NCBI GenBank assembly: GCA_038228695.1
Contig: JBBRPA010000005.1
Coordinates: 37,297-101,296 of the forward strand
Direction: 5' to 3'
DNA length: 64,000 bases
Source of the DNA: DASVRZ01 sp038228695
Lineage (GTDB): Bacteria > Verrucomicrobiota > Verrucomicrobiia > Chthoniobacterales > DASVRZ01
Shown here in pieces: positions 44,368-54,637 of the stretch. Each line of letters starts with the position of its first letter. Position 1 is the stretch's first letter. The notes beneath the pieces were generated by a model, which worked only from the letters and a program-made list of their open reading frames with translations, was not told the DNA's origin and ran no database searches. Position numbers and translations under genes: made by a program.

Positions 44368-44874
44368 ATGGCTACCCTCCAGATTTCCCTGACTGACGGC
44401 GAACAGACGCATGAGTTGACCGAAGATTTGATGACGATCGGTCGTTTGCCCGATAATACCATCCAGATCGACGACGCGTCGGTCTCCAGCCATCACGCGC
44501 AAATTTCCCTAAAGGATGGGCAATATGAATTGGAGGATCTTGATTCCACCAACGGTACTCGGATCAATGGTAACCGACAGAGTCGCGCGACGCTGACCGA
44601 CAAAATGCGGCTACGTTTCGGCCAGGTCGAGGCCATTTTTTCCTCCGGCGAAGGTGGAGAGATTTTGCCGCCGCCTGAGGCTGAGGAAATCGATGTGAAG
44701 GTTGGCGAGCAGAGTGCGCGGCCGGCAGATTTCGTAAATTCATCACCCTTCGGACGTCGGAGTGGGAAAAAAGACGGCGCTGGCAAAGCGTTTCTGGCGG
44801 TCGCCATGGTGGCCATTTTGTTGTCTGTTGTGGTAATCTACCTCGCTTTTTCGCTCAAGGCTCCGGGCATCTAA
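44368..44874 (+). CDS. FHA-domain protein with C-terminal membrane anchor
   Basis: A 168-residue protein. An FHA domain (about 1-95) shows MTIGRLPDNTIQIDDASVSS followed by HHAQISLKDGQYELEDLDS and TNGTRINGN, carrying the Gly-Arg, Ser-His and Asn residues that bind phosphothreonine. A linker follows, and the C-terminal segment AFLAVAMVAILLSVVVIYLAF is a membrane helix, so the FHA domain faces the cytoplasm at the inner membrane. It lies 13 bases after carA. It is convergent to an ABC transporter with an FHA-like segment, so a shared phospho-signalling role is possible but unproven. Confidence 0.88.
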   Translation: MATLQISLTDGEQTHELTEDLMTIGRLPDNTIQIDDASVSSHHAQISLKDGQYELEDLDSTNGTRINGNRQSRATLTDKMRLRFGQVEAIFSSGEGGEILPPPEAEEIDVKVGEQSARPADFVNSSPFGRRSGKKDGAGKAFLAVAMVAILLSVVVIYLAFSLKAPGI

Positions 44875-45004
44875 AACTTTCGCCCTTAGGTCGAACTGGC
44901 CAGAATTCGACCCCGCAGCAAGTGATCAATTCATCGGGGTTGCCAATTTTTCCTAGTGGCAAAACAAGCGCACCATTGCCAAGGGTTTGGGCCTAGCCAG
45001 GTGT

Positions 45005-48000
45005 TTACGATTTGCGAATGCGAAGTTGCTGGCGCAGGGAGATATAGAGAATGATCAGCAGGCCGAGTGCGGATCCGTTCAGCACGAGGGCATTAAAAAC
45101 AAAGGCACTGAATTCGCGATTAAAGTGCAATTGTTTCGTGCCGAAAAAGACGTTGATCAATAGGTGATCACCGGAATCGTTGGAACGCCGATAGTCTGCT
45201 TGTTCCATTTCTGCCTTGCCCACGAGATCGAGAATTTTTTGATTCACATAGATTTGATCGGCGGTGAGGTTTTTTGATCGGCGGTCGACAAAAACAACTT
45301 TCACATCGTTACCGGCGAGAATGCGATCCATGTCGGCAAGTTGCGCATCGATGGCTTCCGGTGACCGACCCGATATGCCGCTAAGCTTGGAAAGGCCCAG
45401 CTTTAACTGGGTTAGCCGGGTGAGTTCGAGCGGGGTGCGGTTGGTTTTTGGTTTGGTTAGAATTGGCTCGATCGCAGCGGTGAACTGCTCTTGCCGAAGA
45501 GTGAAGGGATTGAGCTTCGCTTGGGCCACAACCATGGCCTCGTAGGACCAGCGCAGTGGCATGAACTGGCAGATAAACGGCACTTTCAATTTGCTTTGCT
45601 CCTGAGCCGAGTTGGATTTGTCGTGCTCGGAAAACCAGCGGTTGATCGAGTAAAAAAAGTCGAGGTTTTTGTTCATTTCCTCGTATTTGATCAACGCTCC
45701 TCCAAGGATCATCTGAGGGATGAGGATCATCGGGACAATGTTAGCAGCGGTCTTGGAGTCGTTCACCAGCGAGGAAACAACGAGGCCCATGGCGATACCC
45801 CAGAATGAGGTGGTGACCATCCAGATAAGGTGCCACCAGAACATGCCGCGAACTTCGAGAATGGCGTTGCCGATGAGCAGAAAAAGGACGCATTGAAGGA
45901 AGCCGAAAAGCGTGAGAGTGAGAGCCTTAGCGGTGACGTAGTAGCCGAGTCTAACATTCAAGTTGCGTTCGCGTTGTAGGACCACCCGGTCGCGAATGAT
46001 GTCGTCAGCGCTGTTAGTCAGACCAAGGAACATTGCGACAATAAGGGCGACGAAAAGGTAGGTTGGAATGTGAAACGCAGAGGCAAAATCATAGCGGTCG
46101 GATTCGCTGAACTTGAGGACAAAACCGACTAGCAGTGCGAGCATTGGAGCGACCACGGTGGTAATGACGAGATTGGCGCGATTGCGAAGTTTGCTTTTAA
46201 AGGCTCGTGCGAGCAGTGTGCGGAACTGGGTCCATTCATCGCGCCAGCGAAACCAGCGAACGCCGTGCCGGAGGCTCGAGGGGTGGGTGGGCGGAAGTTC
46301 GCGCTTCAGGGAGACCTGCCGCATGTCTTGGAACAGCCGGTGGGACTCGTATTTATCTCGCCAGTAATCTGGGGAAAACCGACGCGCCGGGACGAGTTGG
46401 TTGCGGCTGTTTTCCTCATAAATAACGTCGCCGCTGAGATCGCGCAGAGGAGTTTCGAGCACATCGAAAATGAACTCCGGGCGAGTTGTTCCACAGGTGG
46501 GACAGCCTCCGAGTTCGTGGCCGTATTGCTGCTGCTGCTCGGCTTTGGCGAAGTATTGCAGCATTTCCAAAGGCGTGCCGAAGAAGACTAACCGACCACC
46601 CTTATCGAGGAGCAGCGCCTTGCTGAACATCTGGAAAATTTTTGAGGTCGGCTGGTGAATAGTAACGAGCACGATCTTGTTGTGGGCCATCCCACGAATG
46701 ATCTCGATGACGTGCTCGGAGTCCTTCGACGAGAGGCCGGACGTGGGCTCGTCGAAAAGATAGATATCGGCCGAACCGATCATATCGAGGCCGATATTCA
46801 GGCGCTTGCGCTCGCCGCCGGAGAGAATCTTCTTGCTTGAGCTACCAACGAGAGAGTCGCGCCGTTCGGCTAGGCCGAGCTCGATGAGCTTAGCATCAAT
46901 TCTCCGCCAGCGGTCGCTTGCAGAAAGGTGAGGCGCTCGAATCGCCGCCGCGAAGCCGAGGTTTTCCGCAATAGTTAGGTGCTCATCGAAAGCGTCGTCC
47001 TGGGGAATGTAGGCGACGTAGTTTTTTAGATCGTCGATTTTTTCGTAGAGAGATTTACCATTGAGTAGGATCGTGCCCGCGCCTGGCTGGAGGCGTCCGG
47101 CGATAATGTTCATCAGGGTGCTTTTGCCGCTCCCGCTCGCACCCATCACGCAGACCATTTCGCCACGCTGCACGGTGAATGAAATCCCGTCGATAGCGGT
47201 CTCGTTGGCGCGGAAACGGTGGTTGAGATCGAGTACGTCGAGCTGTCGGATAATGTTGCGCTCTTCCTCGATGATTCGTTCGGAGAAATCGCATCGAAGA
47301 ATTTGCCCGGTGTCGATGTGAATGGTGTCGCCGTCCTTCAGGTTGGCGCTATGCTTTACGGGCTGATCGCCAACGAGAATCGGGCGATCCGCGCGAAGAA
47401 CTAGGACTTGCCCAACCTTCGCTTCGTAGTCGCAGAATATCTTCAGCAATAGTTCGCCGCTAGTTCCCGGCGAAAGCAGGATGTCGTCCTCATCGAGCAG
47501 GCTAGGATTGTTAGAAACGAGGTATTCCGACTTGGTTGCCTGCAATTGAAAACGTCCGCCCATCGCACGGGCTCGGCGCCGCAGGTCGGAGAGTTCTAGC
47601 TCATTCCCGCTCGGGAAAATCAATTTGTCGTCGAGATTCGCGGTGAGAAGTTTTCCGACCAGCAAGGGCTCGTCGTTTAGCGTTGCGTCCACCTTGCGAA
47701 TAGCGGTGATCTCGACCCGCAAACCAAAACGCACCTGCAACTGCGAGTCGCGGTTTTTCGTGCGTTCAACTTCGACCTCATCTTCCGAATGCACGGTGAC
47801 GAAAACCACCGGCACGCTGACATTTTTCTTCGCATTAAAGTAGGCGACCAGATCTTGGTGGGCCACGACCTGCTCATCCACGATGACCCGTTGCCCGGGA
47901 TAAATTCGGCAAAACTGGCCAGGCGCAAGCGGACGGCCCCGGACCACCACAGATTTTCGTGCGAGATTCTTCAGCAGAATCAAATCGCGGTACCGGTAGG

Positions 48001-48625
48001 CGGTCAGCCTTTCGCCCTCGTCCAAGCCATGCAGCGCCACGTCTTCGGAATCGGTCGTGCCAAAGGTCAGCGACTCGAGCGGGGAGGTGCCTTTCTGATA
48101 AATCGACGTGTCTCCCGAGTCCGACGCGTTAAGCTGGTAAACGATGTCGATCGCTTGCGTGGCCATGCCAAGCGATGACATAAACGAGTAATAGGCAATG
48201 ACCTGATCCTGCTTTAGGCCGGCTTTGAAGATGAGATCGTAAAGCTGCACGCCGAGCAGAATTTTCCGGTCGTCGTTTAAATCCGTCGACAGCTTCTGCG
48301 CCATCGCGGTCAGATCCTGCTGTTCATTCAGGGCTTGGCGGAAAAGCCTACGCAGTTCGGAGTAAACCGCCTCCGGATAATCGTAACGAAGAAATCCGAG
48401 AGAAGAATCCACCTCGTCCTCCTGCAGTTCGCCGTCGATCTTGGTAAAGGCGGCGAGCACCTTGATCATCAAGGGTAGCAGATTTGCACTTTCAGACACC
48501 GCGCGCTTTCGTCGGAACGCCTTCTGAACCGTCGCCCGTGAGCGATTGACTACACGATGCCATTGCGGCGTGATCGCGGTTAGGCGGTCGATTAAATTTT
48601 TCCCAAAAGTTGCCAGCGAAGTCAC
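45005..48625 (-). CDS. TerB-like/ABCG-type fusion transporter
   Basis: A 1206-residue protein. An N-terminal TerB-like helical domain (about 45-170; VLAAFTKIDGELQEDEVDSS) is followed by a beta-rich region with an FHA-like or ubiquitin-like look (about 350-450; ILVGDQPVKHSANLKDGDTI). Then come an ABCG-type ATPase with Walker A GASGSGKST from residue 495, ILSGGERKRLNIGLDM and YLFDEPTSGLSS, and an ABC2 membrane domain (about 825-1010) with more hydrophobic segments near the end. A CPTCGTTRPEF motif lies between ATPase and membrane domain. ATPase and permease in one chain is the ABCG half-transporter layout. The cargo is unknown. Confidence 0.82.
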   Translation of the reverse strand: MTSLATFGKNLIDRLTAITPQWHRVVNRSRATVQKAFRRKRAVSESANLLPLMIKVLAAFTKIDGELQEDEVDSSLGFLRYDYPEAVYSELRRLFRQALNEQQDLTAMAQKLSTDLNDDRKILLGVQLYDLIFKAGLKQDQVIAYYSFMSSLGMATQAIDIVYQLNASDSGDTSIYQKGTSPLESLTFGTTDSEDVALHGLDEGERLTAYRYRDLILLKNLARKSVVVRGRPLAPGQFCRIYPGQRVIVDEQVVAHQDLVAYFNAKKNVSVPVVFVTVHSEDEVEVERTKNRDSQLQVRFGLRVEITAIRKVDATLNDEPLLVGKLLTANLDDKLIFPSGNELELSDLRRRARAMGGRFQLQATKSEYLVSNNPSLLDEDDILLSPGTSGELLLKIFCDYEAKVGQVLVLRADRPILVGDQPVKHSANLKDGDTIHIDTGQILRCDFSERIIEEERNIIRQLDVLDLNHRFRANETAIDGISFTVQRGEMVCVMGASGSGKSTLMNIIAGRLQPGAGTILLNGKSLYEKIDDLKNYVAYIPQDDAFDEHLTIAENLGFAAAIRAPHLSASDRWRRIDAKLIELGLAERRDSLVGSSSKKILSGGERKRLNIGLDMIGSADIYLFDEPTSGLSSKDSEHVIEIIRGMAHNKIVLVTIHQPTSKIFQMFSKALLLDKGGRLVFFGTPLEMLQYFAKAEQQQQYGHELGGCPTCGTTRPEFIFDVLETPLRDLSGDVIYEENSRNQLVPARRFSPDYWRDKYESHRLFQDMRQVSLKRELPPTHPSSLRHGVRWFRWRDEWTQFRTLLARAFKSKLRNRANLVITTVVAPMLALLVGFVLKFSESDRYDFASAFHIPTYLFVALIVAMFLGLTNSADDIIRDRVVLQRERNLNVRLGYYVTAKALTLTLFGFLQCVLFLLIGNAILEVRGMFWWHLIWMVTTSFWGIAMGLVVSSLVNDSKTAANIVPMILIPQMILGGALIKYEEMNKNLDFFYSINRWFSEHDKSNSAQEQSKLKVPFICQFMPLRWSYEAMVVAQAKLNPFTLRQEQFTAAIEPILTKPKTNRTPLELTRLTQLKLGLSKLSGISGRSPEAIDAQLADMDRILAGNDVKVVFVDRRSKNLTADQIYVNQKILDLVGKAEMEQADYRRSNDSGDHLLINVFFGTKQLHFNREFSAFVFNALVLNGSALGLLIILYISLRQQLRIRKS

Positions 48626-48758
48626 TCCTGGGAGTTCCTACCATAGCCCGCGTGAAATGAAAAGCCTTGTCGCCGCCCATGGAGGCTGCTGATTTGCACA
48701 ATCCACTTGCGAAATTCGCCGTGGCGGGCATGATCGTAGCGCGGCTTAGGCCCATTTC

Positions 48759-48830
48759 GCGCAGTTAGCTCAGCGGTAGAGCGGCTCGTTTACACCGAGT
48801 TGGTCGGGGGTTCGATCCCCTCACTGCGCA
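48759..48830 (+). tRNA. tRNA-Val (anticodon UAC)
   Basis: A 72-nt cloverleaf. The acceptor stem GCGCAGT pairs with ACTGCGC, the D-arm is GCTCAGCGGTAGAGC, and the anticodon stem GCTCG/CGAGT encloses the loop TTTACAC with anticodon TAC at 48791-48793. The T-arm GGGGGTTCGATCCCC is also present. No CCA is encoded; a T-run follows directly and may terminate transcription. Confidence 0.96.
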
Positions 48831-48874
48831 TTTTTTCTGAATGAATTCGGGCTGGATCAGGTCTATCGTTGGGT

Positions 48875-49471
48875 ATGAAAAAGATTCTGCTCCCGAAGAT
48901 GATTTTTGCGGGCGTCCTGCTGGCGGTCGGCCTTCCATCGGCCCAAGCGGACTCTAAACGGAAAGGCGACGACCGCAGTTCGCAGCGTTATGACACCAAG
49001 GTTTCCAACGATAGTGATCGAAATCGCAATGTGCGAAACGAGCGCATCGCCGAAGCCAAGCGTCAGCAGAGCCACGATTCCGACCACCACCACTCGTATC
49101 GAAATTATGGGCGCGGTGACTATGGCTATCGGTATGGCCCCGGGTATTATTCCTACGGCTATCCCTATTATAATCGGCCGCGCACGACCATTGCCATCGG
49201 AGTTTCACCGGTTTACTCAACTTACTCGACGAGTTACATCGAGCGGGAGCGCCCGATCTATCGCGGACAGGTAGTCAGCGAGCAATCGAACAATTCGCTG
49301 GAAGTTTCCGTGCAGCGAAAACTTACCCGCCTTGGTTATTATTCGGGGGGCATCGATGGAGACATCGGGCCGGCTTCGTGCCGTGCTATCCTTGCTTACC
49401 AGCGCGACAACAATCTTCCTGAAACCGGCCGGATCGATCGCGATCTGGTTGGATCACTCGGTATCGAATAG
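48875..49471 (+). CDS. Exported protein with a C-terminal peptidoglycan-binding domain
   Basis: A 198-residue protein with a signal peptide (ILLPKMIFAGVLLAVGLPSA, then QAD). A Ser/Arg/Asp-rich and His-rich linker and a Tyr/Gly-rich stretch (about 75-105; GYRYGPGYYSYGYPYY) follow. The C-terminal 65 residues carry a PG_binding_1 domain: VQRKLTRLGYYSGGIDGDIG and then RAILAYQRDNNLPETGRIDR. It is probably periplasmic and attached to the cell wall. Start ATG at 48875 rather than TTG at 48869. Confidence 0.85.
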   Translation: MKKILLPKMIFAGVLLAVGLPSAQADSKRKGDDRSSQRYDTKVSNDSDRNRNVRNERIAEAKRQQSHDSDHHHSYRNYGRGDYGYRYGPGYYSYGYPYYNRPRTTIAIGVSPVYSTYSTSYIERERPIYRGQVVSEQSNNSLEVSVQRKLTRLGYYSGGIDGDIGPASCRAILAYQRDNNLPETGRIDRDLVGSLGIE

Positions 49472-49480
49472 TCCCTGGCG

Positions 49481-52400
49481 TCAGACCGCCGCTACTTCCT
49501 TGGGTGATGGCTGTGCTGTGACCTTCGGGGCGGTCGGTGGATCGTAGGCGAGATTGGGGGCGAGCCACTTTTCGACCCAAACGATCGGCTGATTTTTGCG
49601 CACGGCATAGTCGGCGACTTGATCGGCTTCGATCTTGCCGACGGCGAAATATTTAGCTTCAGGATGGGAAAAATAGAGACCGCTGACGGCCGCGCCAGGG
49701 TGCATCGCCATGCTTTCGGTGAGGACGACCCCGGCGTTTGTCGGAGCGTCTAAAAGTGAAAACAACGCGCTCTTTTCGGTGTGATCCGGGCAGGCGGGAT
49801 AGCCGGGAGCAGGGCGGATGCCGCGATATTTTTCGCGGATCAAATCCTCGCAAGTGAGGTTTTCGTCGCGCCCGTAACCCCAGTCGCGGCGGGCTTGGGC
49901 ATGCAGATATTCGGCGAAGGCCTCGGCTAGACGATCCGCGAGAGCCTTAACCATGATCGCGTTATAGTCGTCGTGATCGGCCTTGTAAACCTCGGCCAGT
50001 TCGTCGGCACCGTGGATGGAGACAGCGAAACCGCCAAGATAGTCAGGCTTGTCCGAAGCGACGAAATCAGCAAGGGAATGATTGTGCTGACCCTGCGGTT
50101 TTTGCATTTGCTGCCGCAGGCAATGGAGTGTGCCGAGGACAGCGGTGCGGCTCTCATCGGTAAACAGGGTGACGTCCTCACCTGAGTTGTTAGCAGGCCA
50201 GAAACCGTAAACGCCGCGGGCGGTGAAACGCTTTTCACGGATAATGGTCGTCAGGAGCGTTTGCGCGTCGGCAAAGAGCGTCTTGCATTCTTCACCCACG
50301 TAAGGATCTTCGAAAATCGCCGGGTAACGACCGCGCAATTCCCAGGTGTGGAAGAACGGCGACCAGTCAATGTAAGGAACCAAATCGTTCAGGGAAATTA
50401 GTCCGTCGTGATGATGCGGGACGCCGCAATCACACTTTCCGCCAGCTGGTAAAAGTGCCCGATCGGTGCTGAGAACGCGCACTCCTAGGAAAGCTGGCTT
50501 GGGCGGCGCATAGCTCGTCCAGTCAATCGGCGTGCGGTTGAGTGCGGCTTGCGCGAAGGTGAGCGATTTGCGGTCCTTGGTTTTGCTCGCGTGCTCGTTC
50601 CGGAGCGTTTCATATTCGGTCATCACACCGTTCTTGTAAGCATCGACCTGACGCTCATTAAGCAGGCTTCCCACGACACCGACAGCGCGCGACGCGTCGA
50701 GCACGTGGATGACGTTGTTAGGATAATGCGCAGCAATTTTCACCGCCGTATGCGCCTTGCTCGTCGTAGCGCCTCCGATGAGGAGCGGCTGACTAAATCC
50801 CTGACGCTGCATTTCTTGTGCAACATGGATCATTTCATCGAGGGATGGAGTGATCAATCCGCTCAGCCCGATCACGTCCGCGCCGACTTCCTTCGCCTTG
50901 GCGAGAATCTGGTCACAGGGAATCATCACTCCCATGTCGATCACCTCGTAATTGTTACAAGCTAGAACAACGCCAACGATGTTTTTTCCAATGTCGTGCA
51001 CGTCGCCTTTTACGGTGGCCATGAGGATTTTGCCCTGCGCACGGTCGCCCGGGCGCTTCTCCGCCTCCATGAACGGGAGAAGATACGCAACGGCCTTTTT
51101 CATCACGCGGGCGGATTTTACGACCTGCGGAAGGAACATCTGACCCGCGCCGAATAGATCGCCCACCACACTCATGCCGTTCATCAGCGGGCCTTCGATG
51201 ATGTGGAGCGGACGCTCGTATTTTTGGCGAGCTTCCTCGACGTCGGCGTCGATAAATTCTACGATCCCCTTGACCAGAGCGTGACTCAACCGTTCCTCGA
51301 CCGGGCCGCTGCGCCACGCGTCGGCTACGACCTCGGCCTTGTCTTTTTTCTTCACCGTTTCGGCAAAAGTCACCAATCGTTCGGTCGAGTCGGGGCGGCG
51401 ATTTAGCAGCACATCTTCGACTAGTTCCAACAGGTCGGGCGCAATCTCGCTGTAAACTTCTAACATTCCGGCATTGACGATGCCCATGTCGAGCCCGGCC
51501 TGAATGGCATGGAACAGAAACGCGGAGTGCATCGCCTCGCGCACGGGGTTGTTACCGCGAAAGCTGAACGAAATATTCGAGATGCCTCCGCTAATCCGCG
51601 CGTGGGGCAGGTTCGCTTTGATCCATCGGCAGGTTTCGATGAAATCGACGGCGTAATTGTTATGCTCCTCGAGGCCCGTCGCCACAGTGAGAATGTTAGG
51701 ATCGAAGATAATATCCTCTGGAGGAAAATTCGCCTGATCTACTAACAAACGGTAACTCCGCTCGCAAATTTGGATCTTACGCGCAAACGAATCCGCTTGG
51801 CCTTTTTCGTCGAACGCCATGACGACAGTGGCCGCTCCATAACGGCGAATTTTGCGCGCGCTTTGCAGGAATTTTTCCTCGCCCTCTTTGAGCGAGATCG
51901 AATTGACAATGCCCTTACCTTGGATGCACTTCAGCCCCGCTTCGATCACGCTCCATTTTGACGAATCAACCATCACCGGCACCCGGGCAATCTCCGGTTC
52001 GGTCATGATATAATTTAAAAATTTTGTCATTGCCGCTGCCCCGTCGAGCATGCCCTCATCCATGTTTACATCGATGATCTGGGCCCCGTTCTCAACTTGA
52101 TGGCGGGCCACTGCGACGGCCTCTTCGTATTGGCCGCCCAAAATCAATTTCGCAAATTTCGGGGAGCCCGTGACGTTAGTTCGTTCGCCGATGTTAACGA
52201 AACGCGTTTCAGCATTAACCGTGAGCGCGTCGATGCCGGAGATTCGCAGAGGCCGAGCTGGATTTGGCGTCGGAACCAACCGGGGCGTAATCATTTTTAC
52301 CGCTTCGGAAATTTTTTCGATGTGCGGCGGCGTGGTTCCGCAACAACCGCCGACGATGTTGTATAAACCCTGTCGCCCCCATTCCGCGAGTTGCGGCGCA

Positions 52401-53335
52401 AGCGACTCGGGCGTTTCGGGAAATCCCGTCGGGAGCAATGGATTCGGCAATCCCGCGTTGGGATAGACGCTCACGTAGACCGGCGCGAGCGCGGCCAGTT
52501 CCTCGATCAGGGGCCGCATTTCCTCAGGGCCGAGAGCGCAGTTCATGCCCACGCTGAGCAGCGGCACATGCGAGATCGAATTCCAAAATGCCTCAACGGT
52601 CTGGCCCGTCACCCCGCGCGTTCCGCCTTTCTGGATAAACGTCACCGACGCCATCAACGGAATCGCGTTGGCCGGATGATCAGTCGTCCCAAATGGCACG
52701 GGCGACAGTCCGCGTTCATCGAGCACATCGAGGATGGCAAAAAACGCCGCTTTTGCATTCAGGGTATCGAAAATAGTTTCCACCAGCAGGATGTCCACGC
52801 CGCCATCGAGGAGGGCTCGGGTTTGTTCGCCGTAGGCTGCGACTAATTCATCCCAAGTCGTGCCGCGGGCCGAGGCGTCGTTCACATCGGTGCTGATCGA
52901 CGAGGTTTTAGTAGTTGGCCCGAGCGCTCCGGCGACGAAGCACTGGCGGCCTGGCTGAGCAGCCATTACTGCATCGGCTGCACGGCGCGCACATTGCGCT
53001 CCAGCGTAGGCCATTTCGTAGGAGAGCGACTCCATGCCGTAGTCGGAGAGGGAAATGAATTGTCCGTTAAATGTGTTCGTCTCGACGATGTCCGCTCCTG
53101 CCTCGAAATAGCGGCGGTGGATTTCCTCGATGATCTGCGGTTGCGTGAGGTTGAGGAGTTCGTTGTTTCCTTTAACAAACTGGATCTCCTTCCCGTGCGG
53201 ATCCTTACCCTTCCAAGTCGCAAACCGCTCCCCGCGAAACTGCTCCTCGCTCAGCTTGTATTGCTGGATGGTCGTTCCCATTGCGCCATCGATGATGACG
53301 ACACGTTTTTGAAGAAGTTGAGCCAGCGGATGCAT
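49481..53335 (-). CDS. metH: Cobalamin-dependent methionine synthase
   Basis: Transfers a methyl group from methyltetrahydrofolate to homocysteine. The 1284-residue product has all four modules: the homocysteine domain with GGCCGTTPPHIEKI near residue 330 (two of the three zinc Cys), the pterin domain (about 365-620), the cobalamin domain with the axial histidine in DVHDIGKNIVG (D778, H780), and the C-terminal activation domain with PGYPACPDHTEK. No cobalamin riboswitch is visible in the 50 bases before the ATG. It follows a glycosyltransferase gene and may share its transcript. Confidence 0.97.
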   Translation of the reverse strand: MHPLAQLLQKRVVIIDGAMGTTIQQYKLSEEQFRGERFATWKGKDPHGKEIQFVKGNNELLNLTQPQIIEEIHRRYFEAGADIVETNTFNGQFISLSDYGMESLSYEMAYAGAQCARRAADAVMAAQPGRQCFVAGALGPTTKTSSISTDVNDASARGTTWDELVAAYGEQTRALLDGGVDILLVETIFDTLNAKAAFFAILDVLDERGLSPVPFGTTDHPANAIPLMASVTFIQKGGTRGVTGQTVEAFWNSISHVPLLSVGMNCALGPEEMRPLIEELAALAPVYVSVYPNAGLPNPLLPTGFPETPESLAPQLAEWGRQGLYNIVGGCCGTTPPHIEKISEAVKMITPRLVPTPNPARPLRISGIDALTVNAETRFVNIGERTNVTGSPKFAKLILGGQYEEAVAVARHQVENGAQIIDVNMDEGMLDGAAAMTKFLNYIMTEPEIARVPVMVDSSKWSVIEAGLKCIQGKGIVNSISLKEGEEKFLQSARKIRRYGAATVVMAFDEKGQADSFARKIQICERSYRLLVDQANFPPEDIIFDPNILTVATGLEEHNNYAVDFIETCRWIKANLPHARISGGISNISFSFRGNNPVREAMHSAFLFHAIQAGLDMGIVNAGMLEVYSEIAPDLLELVEDVLLNRRPDSTERLVTFAETVKKKDKAEVVADAWRSGPVEERLSHALVKGIVEFIDADVEEARQKYERPLHIIEGPLMNGMSVVGDLFGAGQMFLPQVVKSARVMKKAVAYLLPFMEAEKRPGDRAQGKILMATVKGDVHDIGKNIVGVVLACNNYEVIDMGVMIPCDQILAKAKEVGADVIGLSGLITPSLDEMIHVAQEMQRQGFSQPLLIGGATTSKAHTAVKIAAHYPNNVIHVLDASRAVGVVGSLLNERQVDAYKNGVMTEYETLRNEHASKTKDRKSLTFAQAALNRTPIDWTSYAPPKPAFLGVRVLSTDRALLPAGGKCDCGVPHHHDGLISLNDLVPYIDWSPFFHTWELRGRYPAIFEDPYVGEECKTLFADAQTLLTTIIREKRFTARGVYGFWPANNSGEDVTLFTDESRTAVLGTLHCLRQQMQKPQGQHNHSLADFVASDKPDYLGGFAVSIHGADELAEVYKADHDDYNAIMVKALADRLAEAFAEYLHAQARRDWGYGRDENLTCEDLIREKYRGIRPAPGYPACPDHTEKSALFSLLDAPTNAGVVLTESMAMHPGAAVSGLYFSHPEAKYFAVGKIEADQVADYAVRKNQPIVWVEKWLAPNLAYDPPTAPKVTAQPSPKEVAAV

Positions 53336-53385
53336 GGGTGAAGATGGCGGAGAAATCGGGTAAATTCAAATAACAAATTAACGTA

Positions 53386-54432
53386 TCATGATTCGATGAT
53401 ACGTAATGTTTCCCGGAAGTTTCTTTCGGTCGTGAATTCAGCGGCGTGCGCTTGCCGGCTGGCATGGTTCGGATCGCCCGCCCAGCGGTCCAAGGCCGCG
53501 GCGAGGGCGGAGATATCGTCGGGTTTCACCACGGCGGTTCCGTCGGTTTCGGGATTGAGAATTTCCGCCACTCCGTTCGACGTGGTGGTGATGACCGGCA
53601 GTCCAGCCGCGAGGGCCTCCAGAGTGGCATTGGAAAAGGGGTCGTAAATCGTTGGCAAAATAAAGACGTCCGCCGCGTGCAAGACCTCCGCCACGGGCGT
53701 CCCGGCCACGGCGAAGCGCACGTGTGGAGCGGCGTATGATTCCGGGTGGCCTTTGCCCGCGACCACGAGAACAAACCCCGCTTCCTTCGCAGCGGCGATC
53801 GCGAAGCGCAGGCCTTTTCGTTCCCAGCCCGAACCGACAAACGCCGCCATTTTTTCGCTGGGTTCAAGTCCGAGATTTTTCCGCAATACCTCCCGCGGGG
53901 CAGGGGAGACCGCCCATTTCGAGGGATCGATTCCATTGTAAACCACATCCACCTTCCCGCCGATTGCCGGCCCGTAATCCGCCACGATCTCGTCGCGCAC
54001 CATCTTCGAGTTGGCAATGATCCGCCGGGCTCCGGTCATCGCTTTTTTTTCTAACTCCAGCAGATCGCGATGCTTGGGGTTAAAGGCGAACGAGAGTCGT
54101 TTGAGGGCGCTTTCAAAACGCGCCCGGCGTTGCAGCCATGCGGCGTGGACACCGTCTCCGGCTCGGTAAATATCGCACGTCGCCACCCGTTCAAGGCTGA
54201 AAACGACATCGCATTTCTTCCCCGGATGCAGTAGGGCCAGTGATTCGGAAAATGCCCTCGGCGAAGAGCCTTCGACGACAATGTGTTCGCCAAACGTCCA
54301 ATCTTCCCACAACGGTGAGCCGAAAAGGAGCGTTTCATGCCCCGCCGCCGTCGCCGCTTGGGCGAATCCTCGCAAATAGCTTTCCGCGCCACCTGCTGAG
54401 GAGTATCCGCGTCTGACTAGTCCGATGCGCAT
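53386..54432 (-). CDS. Family 4 glycosyltransferase
   Basis: A 348-residue GT-B transferase. The N-terminal acceptor domain starts MRIGLVRRGYSSAGGAESYL. DVVYNGIDPSKWAVSP lies in the linker, and the donor-binding C-terminal domain has VFILPTIYDPFSNATLEALA and AAGLPVITTTSNGVAEIL, the classic E-x7-E of GT4. An LPS core or O-antigen role is suggested by its envelope neighbours. It is divergent from the gene at 54638. Confidence 0.9.
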   Translation of the reverse strand: MRIGLVRRGYSSAGGAESYLRGFAQAATAAGHETLLFGSPLWEDWTFGEHIVVEGSSPRAFSESLALLHPGKKCDVVFSLERVATCDIYRAGDGVHAAWLQRRARFESALKRLSFAFNPKHRDLLELEKKAMTGARRIIANSKMVRDEIVADYGPAIGGKVDVVYNGIDPSKWAVSPAPREVLRKNLGLEPSEKMAAFVGSGWERKGLRFAIAAAKEAGFVLVVAGKGHPESYAAPHVRFAVAGTPVAEVLHAADVFILPTIYDPFSNATLEALAAGLPVITTTSNGVAEILNPETDGTAVVKPDDISALAAALDRWAGDPNHASRQAHAAEFTTERNFRETLRIIES

Positions 54433-54637
54433 GACGGAAGACGGTGAGGCTTGCTTAGGGGCACGTTTGACCTTAGAAAAAGCGCTTGTCGAGGCCAGCC
54501 AAAAGTAGGGAGATGTCAGCTTTTTTACCCAAAAACGTCTTTTATGGCACGACTGGCCGACTGGGCGGGGTCACGTGGGAACATTTTCGCCGTCCTCTTC
54601 TCGACGTCCAGCGCGAGGCAGATCAACTCGTTTAGGT

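Noticed and set aside
44940..44962. Shared terminator between the convergent FHA and ABC transporter genes
   Set aside because: The TTGCCA/TGGCAA stem is only 6 bp and lacks a downstream T-run in either direction.
53336..53385. A possible cobalamin or SAM riboswitch before metH
   Set aside because: Only 50 bases separate metH from the upstream gene, too few for a cobalamin riboswitch, and no matching core was seen.
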